Notes under the pieces: model-generated
The model's input: only the letters and a program-made list of their open reading frames with translations
Told to the model about the DNA's origin: nothing
The model's database searches: none
Source of the DNA: Mesorhizobium sp.
GTDB taxonomy: Bacteria; Pseudomonadota; Alphaproteobacteria; Rhizobiales; Rhizobiaceae
Assembly: GCF_023954305.1 (NCBI RefSeq)
Contig: NZ_JAMLIG010000001.1
Coordinates: 186,001-250,000, forward strand
Direction: 5' to 3'
DNA length: 64,000 nucleotides
Translations under genes and position numbers: made by a program
Shown here: positions 25,027 to 35,965 of the stretch, piece after piece
Position numbering within the stretch: the first letter of the stretch is position 1
Layout: each line of letters starts with the position of its first letter

Positions 25027-27036
25027 ATGAATGTCGTTTGGCACCGTACGGGCCGGGATATCAATTTGTCGAAGAGTGCAGTCACCGACCGGACGGCGGG
25101 CACGTCCGAACCCGCCCGCAGGGCCCGGCTCTCGCGCCGCGCCGCCCATTGGCTGGGCATGGCACGCAACACTGCGACGACTTTCCTGATTGCGGCGGTG
25201 CTGACATTCGCCGTCGAAGCGGTCGCCCGAGGATCGGCGCGGGAAGCGCTGATCTTCTTCATCGAGCCCTATCGCCCGGCGCTGGCGACCGTGGCGCTGT
25301 TTACGCTGCTATTGCTTGCACTGGACGGCCTGCTCGGACGGCTGCACATGGGCATTTTGGTATTGGCGCCGGTCGTTCTCGGACTCGCCGCTACGGGATT
25401 GCAGAAGTCCTACTATCTCGGCGACCCGCTCTACCCCACCGACTTCCTCTATGGCCGGCAAATTCTTGAACTGCTGCCGCTTCTTGCCCGCGAGCGGGTG
25501 GGAACGGCTGTGCTGATCATCCTGGTCTTCGCAGCGCTCGCCGTGCTCGTGCCGATGGCCTGGATCGGATGGCGCCGGCGCGGGCGCGCGATCCTCCTGT
25601 CGGATCGGATGGTCAGGCTTGCCGTCGCAATTCCTCTCATCGCGCTCTATGCGTCCATCCTCGACTATTCGACCTTCTCGTGGACCCGCGACCGGCTGTG
25701 GATCAGCCCGATGATGTGGGACCAGAAGGCGAACTACCAGCATAACGGGTTCACGCTCGCCTTTGCGCTGAACGTGCCGATGGCCAAGGTTGCCGCCCCG
25801 CGGGGCTATTCGGCGGAGTCGATCCAGACCATCGGCAAGCCGCACGTCCAGCCGATCAGCATGCCGGCGGAGCGCCCCGACATCATCATGGTGATGAGCG
25901 AGTCCTTCTGGGACCCGACCCGCCTGACCGGCGTCACCTTGACCCCGGATCCGCTGTCTTTCACCCGGTCGCACCAATCCGGTCACATCTTCTCGCCGGA
26001 GTTCGGCGGGATGACCGCCAATGTCGAATTCGAGGCCCTGACCGGCTTCTCCAACGCATTCCTGCCCTATGGCAGCATTCCTTATCAGCAATACGTGCGC
26101 AATTCGGCGCCGACGCTGGCCTCGTTCCTCAGGAGCGAGGGCTACGAGACGCAGGCCATGCACCCCTTCGAGGGCTGGTTCTGGAACCGCGCCGCGGTCT
26201 ACGAGGCCTTCGGCTTCGAGGATTTCCGCTCGGTCGAGAACATGCCGCAGATGGAGACGCGCGGCACGCTGGTCTCGGACGAGGCGCTGACCGACCAAAT
26301 CATCGCGCGGGCGGAGCGGGCGAGAGACCCGCTCTTTCTGTTTGCAGTGACGCTGCAGAGCCACGGGCCCTACGAACCGGGCCGCTATCCGGAGGAATCG
26401 ATCAAGGTCGGCGGCGCGATGGACGACTGGACGCGCGGCTCGATCGCAACCTTCGCCGAAGGCATGCACGACGCCGACAAGTCGATGCGCCGCCTGATCG
26501 AATGGGCGCAACAGCGCAAACGGCCGACCGTGATCGCCTATTTTGGCGACCACCTGCCGCCGCTCGGACCCGCCTATGTCGGGACCGGATTCCTCGCCGA
26601 CAATGTCGCGCCGAGAACCGGCTCGGTCGGCGACATGAAGCGGGTGCGCGAGACGCCGCTGGTGGTTTGGTCAAACCGCGGGGGCGTTGCCAAGGACATC
26701 GGCACGGTCAGTCCCGCCTTCATGCCGCTTCTGGTATTGCGGCAGGCGGGCATCGAACATCCCTACTATACCGGCCTGCTCGGTGAGCTGCACTCCCGCT
26801 ACCGCGTGATCGACCGGCACCTGCTGATTGACCGCGACGGCGTTGGCCTGCGCGACTGGTCGCGTTCCAAGCAGCCAGACCCGCTGGTCGCGGACATGCG
26901 GCTGCTGCAATACGACGCGTTGTTCGGCGAGAGGCACGGCACGAAGCTGTTCTTCCCGAAGCGCCCGCCGCTGGGACCGCTGATTGCCGGCCCCTCCAAG
27001 GTTCCGAGCTTGCCATCCGGTCGAAACCCTGTATAA
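25027..27036 (+). CDS. LTA synthase/phosphoglycerol transferase family sulfatase-fold protein
   Basis: 669 residues. About five membrane helices occupy residues 48-210, then a large periplasmic alkaline-phosphatase-like domain. The LtaS-type metal and catalytic residues are visible: Glu292 in MVMSESFWDP, the nucleophile Thr330 in GGMTANVEFEALTG, and Asp508-His509 in YFGDHLPPLG. This family transfers glycerol-1-phosphate from phosphatidylglycerol. In Gram-negatives the acceptors are periplasmic glucans (OpgB; CgmB for cyclic beta-glucan in Sinorhizobium), which is the likeliest role here. The N-terminal 45 residues are basic and cytoplasmic. No Shine-Dalgarno is obvious at the ATG, so an internal start (M45) is possible. 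Confidence 0.88.
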   Translation: MNVVWHRTGRDINLSKSAVTDRTAGTSEPARRARLSRRAAHWLGMARNTATTFLIAAVLTFAVEAVARGSAREALIFFIEPYRPALATVALFTLLLLALDGLLGRLHMGILVLAPVVLGLAATGLQKSYYLGDPLYPTDFLYGRQILELLPLLARERVGTAVLIILVFAALAVLVPMAWIGWRRRGRAILLSDRMVRLAVAIPLIALYASILDYSTFSWTRDRLWISPMMWDQKANYQHNGFTLAFALNVPMAKVAAPRGYSAESIQTIGKPHVQPISMPAERPDIIMVMSESFWDPTRLTGVTLTPDPLSFTRSHQSGHIFSPEFGGMTANVEFEALTGFSNAFLPYGSIPYQQYVRNSAPTLASFLRSEGYETQAMHPFEGWFWNRAAVYEAFGFEDFRSVENMPQMETRGTLVSDEALTDQIIARAERARDPLFLFAVTLQSHGPYEPGRYPEESIKVGGAMDDWTRGSIATFAEGMHDADKSMRRLIEWAQQRKRPTVIAYFGDHLPPLGPAYVGTGFLADNVAPRTGSVGDMKRVRETPLVVWSNRGGVAKDIGTVSPAFMPLLVLRQAGIEHPYYTGLLGELHSRYRVIDRHLLIDRDGVGLRDWSRSKQPDPLVADMRLLQYDALFGERHGTKLFFPKRPPLGPLIAGPSKVPSLPSGRNPV

Positions 27037-27038
27037 GC

Positions 27039-27118
27039 GCCCCCAATCTGCCGGTCCCAGCTGGGGGCTGAACGGAGGGCCGGAGGTTTCGACCTCCGTC
27101 GTGAAGGAATAATCCTTC
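27039..27118 (+). promoter_or_regulatory. Three consecutive hairpins upstream of rpsF
   Basis: GCCCCCA (27039-27045) pairs with TGGGGGC (27062-27068). CGGAGGT-TTCG-ACCTCCG (27081-27098) is a 7-bp stem with a UUCG loop. GAAGGA-ATAA-TCCTTC (27103-27118) follows. They lie between the phosphoglycerol transferase stop and the rpsF start. They may end the upstream transcript or form a structured leader; the S6:S18 autoregulatory motif known upstream of rpsF in other bacteria is one possibility, unproven here. Confidence 0.5.
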
Positions 27119-27256
27119 CGCCTCCCGTGTCTCCGCTCTCGACCGTCTCGTCATGCTCCTTTCTTCCCCAACGGGCGTTCGCCCCGCGGGTACAAGAGAA
27201 GTTGCAGAGGCTTTTGCCGCCGGGACCGACAGTGAAACGAAGAAAGGCAAAGAACG

Positions 27257-27745
27257 ATGGCACTTTACGAGCATGTGTTCCTTGCCCGGCAGGACCTCTC
27301 GCCGCAGCAGGTCGATGCGCTTGTCGAACAGTACAAGGGCGTCATCACCGCTGGCGGGGGCTCGGTCGGCCGGGTCGAGAACTGGGGACTGAAGTCCCTT
27401 ACCTACCGCGTCAACAAGAACCGCAAGGCCTACTACACCCTGATGGACATTACCGCCCCGGCTGCCGCCGTGAAGGAGATGGAGCGCCAGATGGGTCTGT
27501 CGGAAGACGTCCTGCGCTTCATGACCATCAAGGTCGAGAAGCACGAGGAAGGCCAGTCGGCGATGCTGCAGAAGCGCGACCGCGACGATCGCGGTGATCG
27601 TGGCGACCGCGGCGACCGCCCGTCCCGCTTCGGCGACCGCGAGCGCGGCGACCGTCCGCCGCGCAGCTTCGGCGGCGACCGTGACGGTGGCGGCGATCGT
27701 GGACCGCGCCGTCCGCGCGAGAACTTCGAAGGAGCAGCAGAATAA
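27257..27745 (+). CDS. rpsF: 30S ribosomal protein bS6
   Basis: 162 residues, longer than the roughly 100-residue bS6 core. Residues 1-95 are the normal fold (MALYEHVFLARQDLS, then GLKSLTYRVNKNRKAYYTLM and LRFMTIKVE). The extra 60 residues are a low-complexity, highly charged tail built from GDRGDRGDRP-type repeats, very rich in Asp, Arg and Gly. Such tails are common in rhizobial bS6. It binds bS18 in the platform of the 30S subunit. The TAA shares a base with the rpsR ATG. Confidence 0.97.
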   Translation: MALYEHVFLARQDLSPQQVDALVEQYKGVITAGGGSVGRVENWGLKSLTYRVNKNRKAYYTLMDITAPAAAVKEMERQMGLSEDVLRFMTIKVEKHEEGQSAMLQKRDRDDRGDRGDRGDRPSRFGDRERGDRPPRSFGGDRDGGGDRGPRRPRENFEGAAE

Positions 27746-27993
27746 TGGCCGAGACCGTTTCCGCGCCGCAGCGGCGCCCGTTCCACCGCCGTCGCAAGAC
27801 CTGCCCATTCTCGGGCGCCAATGCGCCGCGCATCGACTACAAGGACGTGCGTCTCCTGCAGCGCTATATTTCCGAGCGTGGCAAGATCGTGCCGTCCCGC
27901 ATCACCGCGGTGAGCCAGAAGAAGCAGCGTGAACTCGCCCAGGCGATCAAGCGCGCCCGCTTCCTCGCTCTCCTGCCCTACGTGGTGCGCTGA
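27745..27993 (+). CDS. rpsR: 30S ribosomal protein bS18
   Basis: 82 residues, ATG overlapping the rpsF stop by one base. The sequence RRRKTCPFSGANAPRIDYKDVRLLQRYISERGKIVPSRIT (shown in pieces: CPFSG, IDYKDVRLL, ISERGKIVPSRI) is diagnostic. It forms a heterodimer with bS6 on the 30S platform. A 200-bp gap follows before rplI; it holds a GCGGGCG...CGCCCGC hairpin (28006-28027) and no coding sequence I can support. Confidence 0.98.
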   Translation: MAETVSAPQRRPFHRRRKTCPFSGANAPRIDYKDVRLLQRYISERGKIVPSRITAVSQKKQRELAQAIKRARFLALLPYVVR

Positions 27994-28193
27994 TGAAATG
28001 ACGAAGCGGGCGGCCACGGTCGCCCGCCTCCTCCGCGACGGGCGCGGCAGGCGATAGACAAATCCCGAGCTGGGCAAATGCCCTAACTGCCGCGACGGCA
28101 GGACAGCGACCAGCGGCCCCACCGGCCGCCGCTTCCTTTCCGATCGCGTATGCCATCACCGCCGGTTTCCGGCGACACGAAAGGAACGGAACC

Positions 28194-28763
28194 ATGGAAG
28201 TCATTCTTCTCGAACGTATTTCCCGCCTTGGCCAGATGGGCGACATCGTCAAGGTCAAGGACGGCTTCGGCCGCAACTTCCTCCTGCCGCAGGGCAAGGC
28301 GCTGCGCGCCAACGCCGCGAACAAGAAGAAGTTCGAAGGCCAGCGCGCCCAGCTCGAAGCCCGCAACCTCGAGCGCAAGTCGGAAGCGCAGAAGATCGCC
28401 GACCAGCTCGACGGCAAGACGTTCGTCGCCGTGCGCTCCGCGGGCGAGACCGGACAGCTCTACGGCTCGGTCTCGACACGCGACATCGCCGAACTGCTGA
28501 CCGCGGAAGGCTTCACCGTCTCGCGCAACCAGGTCGAGCTGAACCAGCCCATCAAGGAAATCGGCCTGCGCAACGTGGCGATCGCGCTCCACCCGGAAGT
28601 CGAGGTCACGATCACGCTCAACATCGCCCGCTCCACCGACGAGGCCGAGCGTCAGGCCAAGGGCGAGACCCTGACGACCGCCGAGGCGATCTACGGCGAC
28701 GACATCAACGAAAACGCCCGCCCGGACGCGTTCTTCGATCCGAACGAGGAAGAAGGCGAATAG
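28194..28763 (+). CDS. rplI: 50S ribosomal protein bL9
   Basis: 189 residues, with AAAGGAACGG before the ATG. The N-terminal domain MEVILLERISRLGQMGDIVKVKDGFGRNFLLPQGKAL is canonical, a long connecting helix follows (about 40-75), and the C-terminal domain carries SVSTRDIAELL and PIKEIGLRNVAIALHPEV. An acidic tail of about 35 residues (ENARPDAFFDPNEEEGE) extends the family core, as in other rhizobia. Confidence 0.98.
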   Translation: MEVILLERISRLGQMGDIVKVKDGFGRNFLLPQGKALRANAANKKKFEGQRAQLEARNLERKSEAQKIADQLDGKTFVAVRSAGETGQLYGSVSTRDIAELLTAEGFTVSRNQVELNQPIKEIGLRNVAIALHPEVEVTITLNIARSTDEAERQAKGETLTTAEAIYGDDINENARPDAFFDPNEEEGE

Positions 28764-28794
28764 GACAAGACGTCCTCCAGCCGAAACCCTCGAC

Positions 28795-28827
28795 AAGGCC
28801 CGGGCGGCGACGCCTGGGCCTTTTCGT
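28795..28827 (+). terminator. Rho-independent terminator of rpsF-rpsR-rplI
   Basis: GGCCCGGGCG (28797-28806) pairs with CGCCTGGGCC (28811-28820) with one G-U pair and a GCGA loop, followed by TTTTCGTTT. It begins 31 bp after the rplI stop. Confidence 0.85.
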
Positions 28828-28902
28828 TTCCGCAACTGGGACAATTGCCGAATTCGCGGCGCACCGCTATGCTAAGCATGCCTTAGTATCGGGGATTGCG
28901 TG

Positions 28903-30243
28903 ATGAACAGGCTCTTGAAGAGTGTGGTCAGCGGTCTGGTCCGGACTGGGAATCTGACCGTCAGCGGCCCGAAAGGGGCCACGGTGCGTTTTGGCGACGG
29001 GTCGGGCCAGCACGTCCACGTCGTCATCCGTTCTCGTCAGGCCGAATTGGCGATCGCGCTCGATCCCTCGCTCGAACTGCCGGAAGCCTATATGGACGGC
29101 GACCTCGACATCGTCGAGGGAGACATTTTCGAACTGCTGAGGATCGCCTACCAGAACATGGGGCCCGCCGGGGTCGAGGCGGTCTGGGCGCGAGCGATCG
29201 AAGGCATCCGCTACGGCTTGCGCCGGTTGCACCAGATGAACGATGCAGCACGTTCCCGTGCCAACGTCCACAGCCACTACGACCTCTCGGGCGAACTCTA
29301 CCGCCTCTTCCTCGACGCCGATATGCAATACTCCTGCGCCTATTTCGAACGGCCGGACATGACGCTCGAGGAAGCGCAGGAGGCGAAAAAGCGGCATATC
29401 GCGGCCAAGCTCAGGATGAGCCCGCGGCTCGACGTCCTCGACATCGGTTCGGGCTGGGGTGGGCTCGGCCTCTATCTTGCGCGCCATTTCGACGCGAGCG
29501 TGCTCGGCGTGACGCTGTCGACCGAGCAGCACGCACTGTCGTCACAGCGTGCCCAGGCAGAGCATCTCGACAACCACGTGCATTTCGAGCTGCGCGACTA
29601 TCGCGATTTGCAGGAGCGGTTCGACCGTATCGTCTCCGTCGGCATGTTCGAGCATGTCGGCGTCAACCACTTCCATACCTTCTTCGACAAGGCAGCCTCT
29701 CTGCTCAAGCCGGACGGGGTGATGCTTCTACACACGATCGGCCGCACCGGCCGGCCGGTGGCGACGAACGCCTTTATCCGTAAACACATCTTCCCGGGCG
29801 GCTATATTCCGGCGCTGTCGGAAATCATGCCGGCGATCGAGCGGTCCGACCTCGCGATCACCGATGTCGAAGTGCTGCGGTTGCACTACGCCGAAACGCT
29901 GAGGCACTGGCGCGAGCGGTTCCTCGCCAACCGGAATAGGGCGAAGGAGCTCTACGACGAACGTTTCTGCCGGATGTGGGAGTTCTACCTGGCGGCTTCC
30001 GAAGCCTCGTTCCGCTGGCAGGATCTCGTCGTCTTCCAGATCCAGCTGACGAAATCGAACACGGCATTGCCGATTACCCGCGACTACATCGCCGAGGCGG
30101 AACGGCGGCTGCGCGACGACGCCGAGAATAACCGGCCCCGTCAGCCGATGGCGCAGGCGGGTGCCAAGGCCGGTCAGCCGCCGAAAAAGCCGAGAAGCCC
30201 CCTGCCCGCAGCGAAGGCGAGCCAGGCGAGAACGCCGAAGTAG
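28903..30243 (+). CDS. cfa: Cyclopropane-fatty-acyl-phospholipid synthase
   Basis: 446 residues from the ATG at 28903; a GTG one codon earlier is in frame. It methylenates cis double bonds of membrane phospholipid acyl chains with SAM. Visible are the N-terminal lipid-binding-type domain (about 1-100), SHYDLSGELYRLFLD and MQYSCAYF, the SAM motif LDIGSGWGGLGLYLA, and MFEHVGVNHFHTFF with the catalytic bicarbonate-site Glu/His. A proline/alanine-rich C-terminal tail of about 35 residues is unusual. Its last 70 bp overlap the convergent exoD-like gene. Confidence 0.95.
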   Translation: MNRLLKSVVSGLVRTGNLTVSGPKGATVRFGDGSGQHVHVVIRSRQAELAIALDPSLELPEAYMDGDLDIVEGDIFELLRIAYQNMGPAGVEAVWARAIEGIRYGLRRLHQMNDAARSRANVHSHYDLSGELYRLFLDADMQYSCAYFERPDMTLEEAQEAKKRHIAAKLRMSPRLDVLDIGSGWGGLGLYLARHFDASVLGVTLSTEQHALSSQRAQAEHLDNHVHFELRDYRDLQERFDRIVSVGMFEHVGVNHFHTFFDKAASLLKPDGVMLLHTIGRTGRPVATNAFIRKHIFPGGYIPALSEIMPAIERSDLAITDVEVLRLHYAETLRHWRERFLANRNRAKELYDERFCRMWEFYLAASEASFRWQDLVVFQIQLTKSNTALPITRDYIAEAERRLRDDAENNRPRQPMAQAGAKAGQPPKKPRSPLPAAKASQARTPK

Positions 30244-30812
30244 ACCAAGGTCGCGACGATCATCGCATAGCCCGCCAGGACCACGAACCCGTCGCGCTGC
30301 GACATGCCGACGGCGAGCAAGAGTATGGCAAAGGCCGGGAGCGTGTTCGAGAACGGCACCAAGCCAAGCGGCGCCATCAGGAGGACGCCGGCGAAGATCA
30401 GCGCCAGGCCGTTGACACGGCTGGCGAGACCGCTGCCGGTGATCGCCTGGGCACGGGGGCGGATAAAGGCTTCCACCTTCGCTACGACATTCGCCCCGCG
30501 CCTCAGAATGCCAGCGAGCTTCTCGGCATCCAGTTCCTTGTCCATCAGCCGATTCGGCAACCAGGGCATCCGATTGGCGGTAATGCCGACGGCGACCAGG
30601 ATGATCGCCGCCCCGAAAACCGTGCTGACGCCGGGAATAGAGACCGGGATGAGGAACGGAATGGTCAACAGGGCGCAAATAAAGAGCAGACCGTGCTCTC
30701 CCACCAGCGAAAGCAGCCGGCGGAGTGTGATCGTCGGCCCGTCGATCGAATCGATGGCGCGAGTCAGCGCGGCATAAAGAGTTTCGCGCGTGTCGGCGAA
30801 TTGTATGGCCAA
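30174..30812 (-). CDS. Exopolysaccharide synthesis ExoD family membrane protein
   Basis: 212 residues from a TTG with GAGGAG 7 bases upstream; no ATG is available in this frame near the start. The ExoD family pattern is clear: SLVGEHGLLFICALLTIPFLIPVSIPG, then the second-half repeat GVLLMAPLGLVPFSNTLPAFAILLLAVGMSQRDG, giving about four or five membrane helices in two similar halves. Sinorhizobium exoD mutants are alkali-sensitive and altered in exopolysaccharide; the biochemical role is unknown. It converges on cfa and overlaps its coding end by 70 bp. Confidence 0.85.
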   Translation of the reverse strand: MAIQFADTRETLYAALTRAIDSIDGPTITLRRLLSLVGEHGLLFICALLTIPFLIPVSIPGVSTVFGAAIILVAVGITANRMPWLPNRLMDKELDAEKLAGILRRGANVVAKVEAFIRPRAQAITGSGLASRVNGLALIFAGVLLMAPLGLVPFSNTLPAFAILLLAVGMSQRDGFVVLAGYAMIVATLVYFGVLAWLAFAAGRGLLGFFGG

Positions 30813-31094
30813 GACCGGCTCCTCTAGTCGTCGGCGCAAGCTGTCCGAAGCAGCTTGCGATCCGGTTAAATCACGGACATGGCGCCTGAATTTGCAAGCC
30901 CCGCCCGGCCTCAGGTTCGGTTTTCGCGTTTTGTTCCAAGCTGCCGGGCGCTATGCTGTATCTTCGATTCGCGTCAATGGCGAATCTGTCCACGGTTTGC
31001 CGCACCTGTGAATCGTGGGCAGTTCCGCAGGAAAATCGCCCCGCCCGGCGCGTCGTACTGTTAGCTCAATCCCCGAGGGAAGTGACGGGACACA

Positions 31095-32585
<1,491 letters not shown>

Positions 32586-32587
32586 AC

Positions 32588-33751
32588 GTGGCTCCCGACA
32601 GCCAGAACGTCGCCGGCCCGGAGATGCGTTACGCCGGCGCAAGCCTGACAATCGATCTCGACGCGCTGAAGGCGAACTACGCAGCGCTGGCGCAGGTCTG
32701 CGCACCGGCCGTCACGGCCGGCGTCGTCAAGGCCGACGCCTATGGTCTCGGAATCGAGCGTGTCGCGCCGGCGCTTGCCGATGCCGGCTGCACGCGGTTC
32801 TTCGTAGCGCTGCCCGAGGAAGGCGCGGCGGTGCGCAGGGCGGTGCCGGACGCGACGATCTACGTGCTCAACGGACTGTTCTCGGAGGAATCCGGGAGCC
32901 TTTACCTCGAAGACGGCCTGATTCCAGTGCTCAATTCGCCAACCGACATCCGGCTGTGGGAGACGTTCTGCGGCGTGAGCGGCGTCCGGCTGCCTTGCGC
33001 GATCAACGTTGACACCGGCATGAACCGGCTCGGCATGACGGTCCAGGAAGCGCTCGCCTTCGCCGAGGAGAACGCGCTGACTCAGGCGATCGACCCGGTG
33101 CTGGTGATGAGCCATCTCGCCTGCGCGGACGATCAGGCGCATCCCATGAACCGGCGTCAACTGGAGTCGTTTCAGGAGGTTACGGCGGCTTTTCCAGGGA
33201 TTGAATCAAGCCTGGCAAATTCTGCCGGCATTCTGCTTGGTGCAGAATACCACTTCTCCATCACCCGACCCGGCATCGCGGTCTACGGCGGTGCTATCCT
33301 GCCCGGCACCGCGAATCCGATGCGGGAAGTGGCGACTGCCGAAGCAAGGGTGGCGCAAATCCGTCACGCCCGGGCGGGCGAGACTGTGAGCTACGGCGCG
33401 ACACAGACCCTCTCGCGCGACACGATCATCGCAGTGGCGGCCATCGGCTACGCCGACGGCTATCCGCGCGCAGGATCCGCGACGGGCGTTGCGCTCAGGC
33501 AGACGAACCGCCCGGCCGGCCACGGCTTCATCCAGGGCCGTCGCGTGCCGATCCTTGGGCGGATCACGATGGACCTGACCATGTTCGACGTCACCGACCT
33601 CGGGCCGGGCATGATCGCCAAGGGCGATTTCATCGAATTGTTCGGTCCGAACCTGCCGATCGACGACGCGGCGGCTGCTGCCGGCACCATCTCCTACGAA
33701 CTTCTGACTTCGCTCGGGCGGCGCTATCACCGACGCTATGTCGGAGCGTAG
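32588..33751 (+). CDS. alr: Alanine racemase
   Basis: 387 residues from a GTG 2 bp after dnaB; an ATG 12 codons later is an alternative. It interconverts L- and D-alanine for peptidoglycan. The PLP lysine is in GVVKADAYGLG; NVDTGMNRLG, MSHLACADD and the C-terminal catalytic Tyr block RAGETVSYGATQTL are present, along with GRITMDLTMFDVT. The dnaB-alr order is conserved in Rhizobiales. Its next chromosomal partner, radA, is separated from it here by a toxin-antitoxin pair. Confidence 0.97.
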   Translation: MAPDSQNVAGPEMRYAGASLTIDLDALKANYAALAQVCAPAVTAGVVKADAYGLGIERVAPALADAGCTRFFVALPEEGAAVRRAVPDATIYVLNGLFSEESGSLYLEDGLIPVLNSPTDIRLWETFCGVSGVRLPCAINVDTGMNRLGMTVQEALAFAEENALTQAIDPVLVMSHLACADDQAHPMNRRQLESFQEVTAAFPGIESSLANSAGILLGAEYHFSITRPGIAVYGGAILPGTANPMREVATAEARVAQIRHARAGETVSYGATQTLSRDTIIAVAAIGYADGYPRAGSATGVALRQTNRPAGHGFIQGRRVPILGRITMDLTMFDVTDLGPGMIAKGDFIELFGPNLPIDDAAAAAGTISYELLTSLGRRYHRRYVGA

Positions 33752-33780
33752 CTGTCATGTCGGCGATGGAAATCATCCGC

Positions 33781-33818
33781 ATTTCATGCATAATGTAAAT
33801 AATACATGAAATGCATGA
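33781..33818. promoter_or_regulatory. Palindromic operator upstream of the antitoxin gene
   Basis: ATTTCATG (33781-33788) pairs with CATGAAAT (33805-33812), and the interlocked TCATGCAT (33784-33791) pairs with ATGCATGA (33811-33818). The sequence between is AT-rich (AATGTAAATAATA) and suits a promoter. The palindrome ends 9 bp before the antitoxin ATG, the position expected for autoregulation by a Phd-type antitoxin. Confidence 0.75.
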
Positions 33819-33827
33819 GGCAAGCGG

Positions 33828-34085
33828 ATGATCAAGGTCAGTTCGGCCGAATTCCAGCGCAATATCGGCCGCTATCAGGACATGGCGCTCAAGGAACCCA
33901 TCGCCGTCACCCGCAACGGGCGGGAGCGGACGGTGATGCTCTCGGTGGAAGAATACCAGCGCCTGAAGCGGAGGGACAGGCGGGTGATGGGGTTGGAGGA
34001 CTTCACCGCGGACGATATCGCCGCGATTGAAGAGGCGCGGGCGCCCGAACATACTAAGGAATTCGACCACGAAGTCGAAGACTAG
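33828..34085 (+). CDS. Type II antitoxin, Phd/YefM family
   Basis: 85 residues. The N-terminal half MIKVSSAEFQRNIGRYQDMALKEPIAVTRNGRERTVMLSVEEYQ (shown in part: SSAEFQRNIGRYQDMAL, PIAVTRNGRE, MLSVEEYQRL) is the Phd_YefM DNA-binding fold. The acidic C-terminal tail, about residues 55-85, would be the disordered part that wraps and neutralises the toxin. It directly follows its palindromic operator and is 3 bp from the toxin frame, so the two form one operon. Confidence 0.9.
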   Translation: MIKVSSAEFQRNIGRYQDMALKEPIAVTRNGRERTVMLSVEEYQRLKRRDRRVMGLEDFTADDIAAIEEARAPEHTKEFDHEVED

Positions 34086-34088
34086 CGC

Positions 34089-34532
34089 TTGGCTTCCCTT
34101 CCGATTCCAACCGAAGGCCTGGTGATCAGCTATAGCTATCTGTGGCGATCCGAGCACCTGGCGGGCCGCGAGGAAGGGCAAAAGGATCGACCTTGCGCGA
34201 TCATCCTGGCCGTGGCGACGGACGAGACCGGACAACCATTGGTGACTGTTCTGCCGATCACGCATTCGCCACCCGTGCACGCGCAGGACGCAATCGAGAT
34301 CCCGTCCGAGACCAAGCGGCGTCTTGGCCTTGACATCGATCGCTCCTGGATTGTCCTGACGGAGGCCAACCAATTCAGATGGCCGGGTCCCGATTTGCGT
34401 CGAACGGGAAAGGCCGGGCTCGATGAATTTTCCTATGGCTACCTGCCCTATCTCCTCTATGAGCGCGTGCGACGTGCATTCATAGACAGGCTGCGCTGGT
34501 CGCCCGACCGCGTGGTTCCGCGGACAGAGTAG
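34089..34532 (+). CDS. Putative PemK/MazF-like toxin partner
   Basis: 147 residues from a TTG 3 bp after the antitoxin stop. GLVISYSYLWRSEHLAGR, then GQKDRPCAIILAV and TVLPITHSPP, fit the SH3-like barrel of MazF/PemK ribonucleases (the G.RP..I(V/L) turn and the VLPIT strand), and SWIVLTEANQFRW matches the later strand. Similarity is by eye and moderate, so this is a family-level inference. The size is larger than MazF (about 110). Pairing with a Phd-type rather than MazE-type antitoxin is a mixed combination. TTG initiation could reflect low toxin expression. Confidence 0.7.
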   Translation: MASLPIPTEGLVISYSYLWRSEHLAGREEGQKDRPCAIILAVATDETGQPLVTVLPITHSPPVHAQDAIEIPSETKRRLGLDIDRSWIVLTEANQFRWPGPDLRRTGKAGLDEFSYGYLPYLLYERVRRAFIDRLRWSPDRVVPRTE

Positions 34533-34539
34533 CTGCAGC

Positions 34540-35937
<1,398 letters not shown>

Positions 35938-35965
35938 CGTGGCGATCTAGACAGCGGGAGACACA

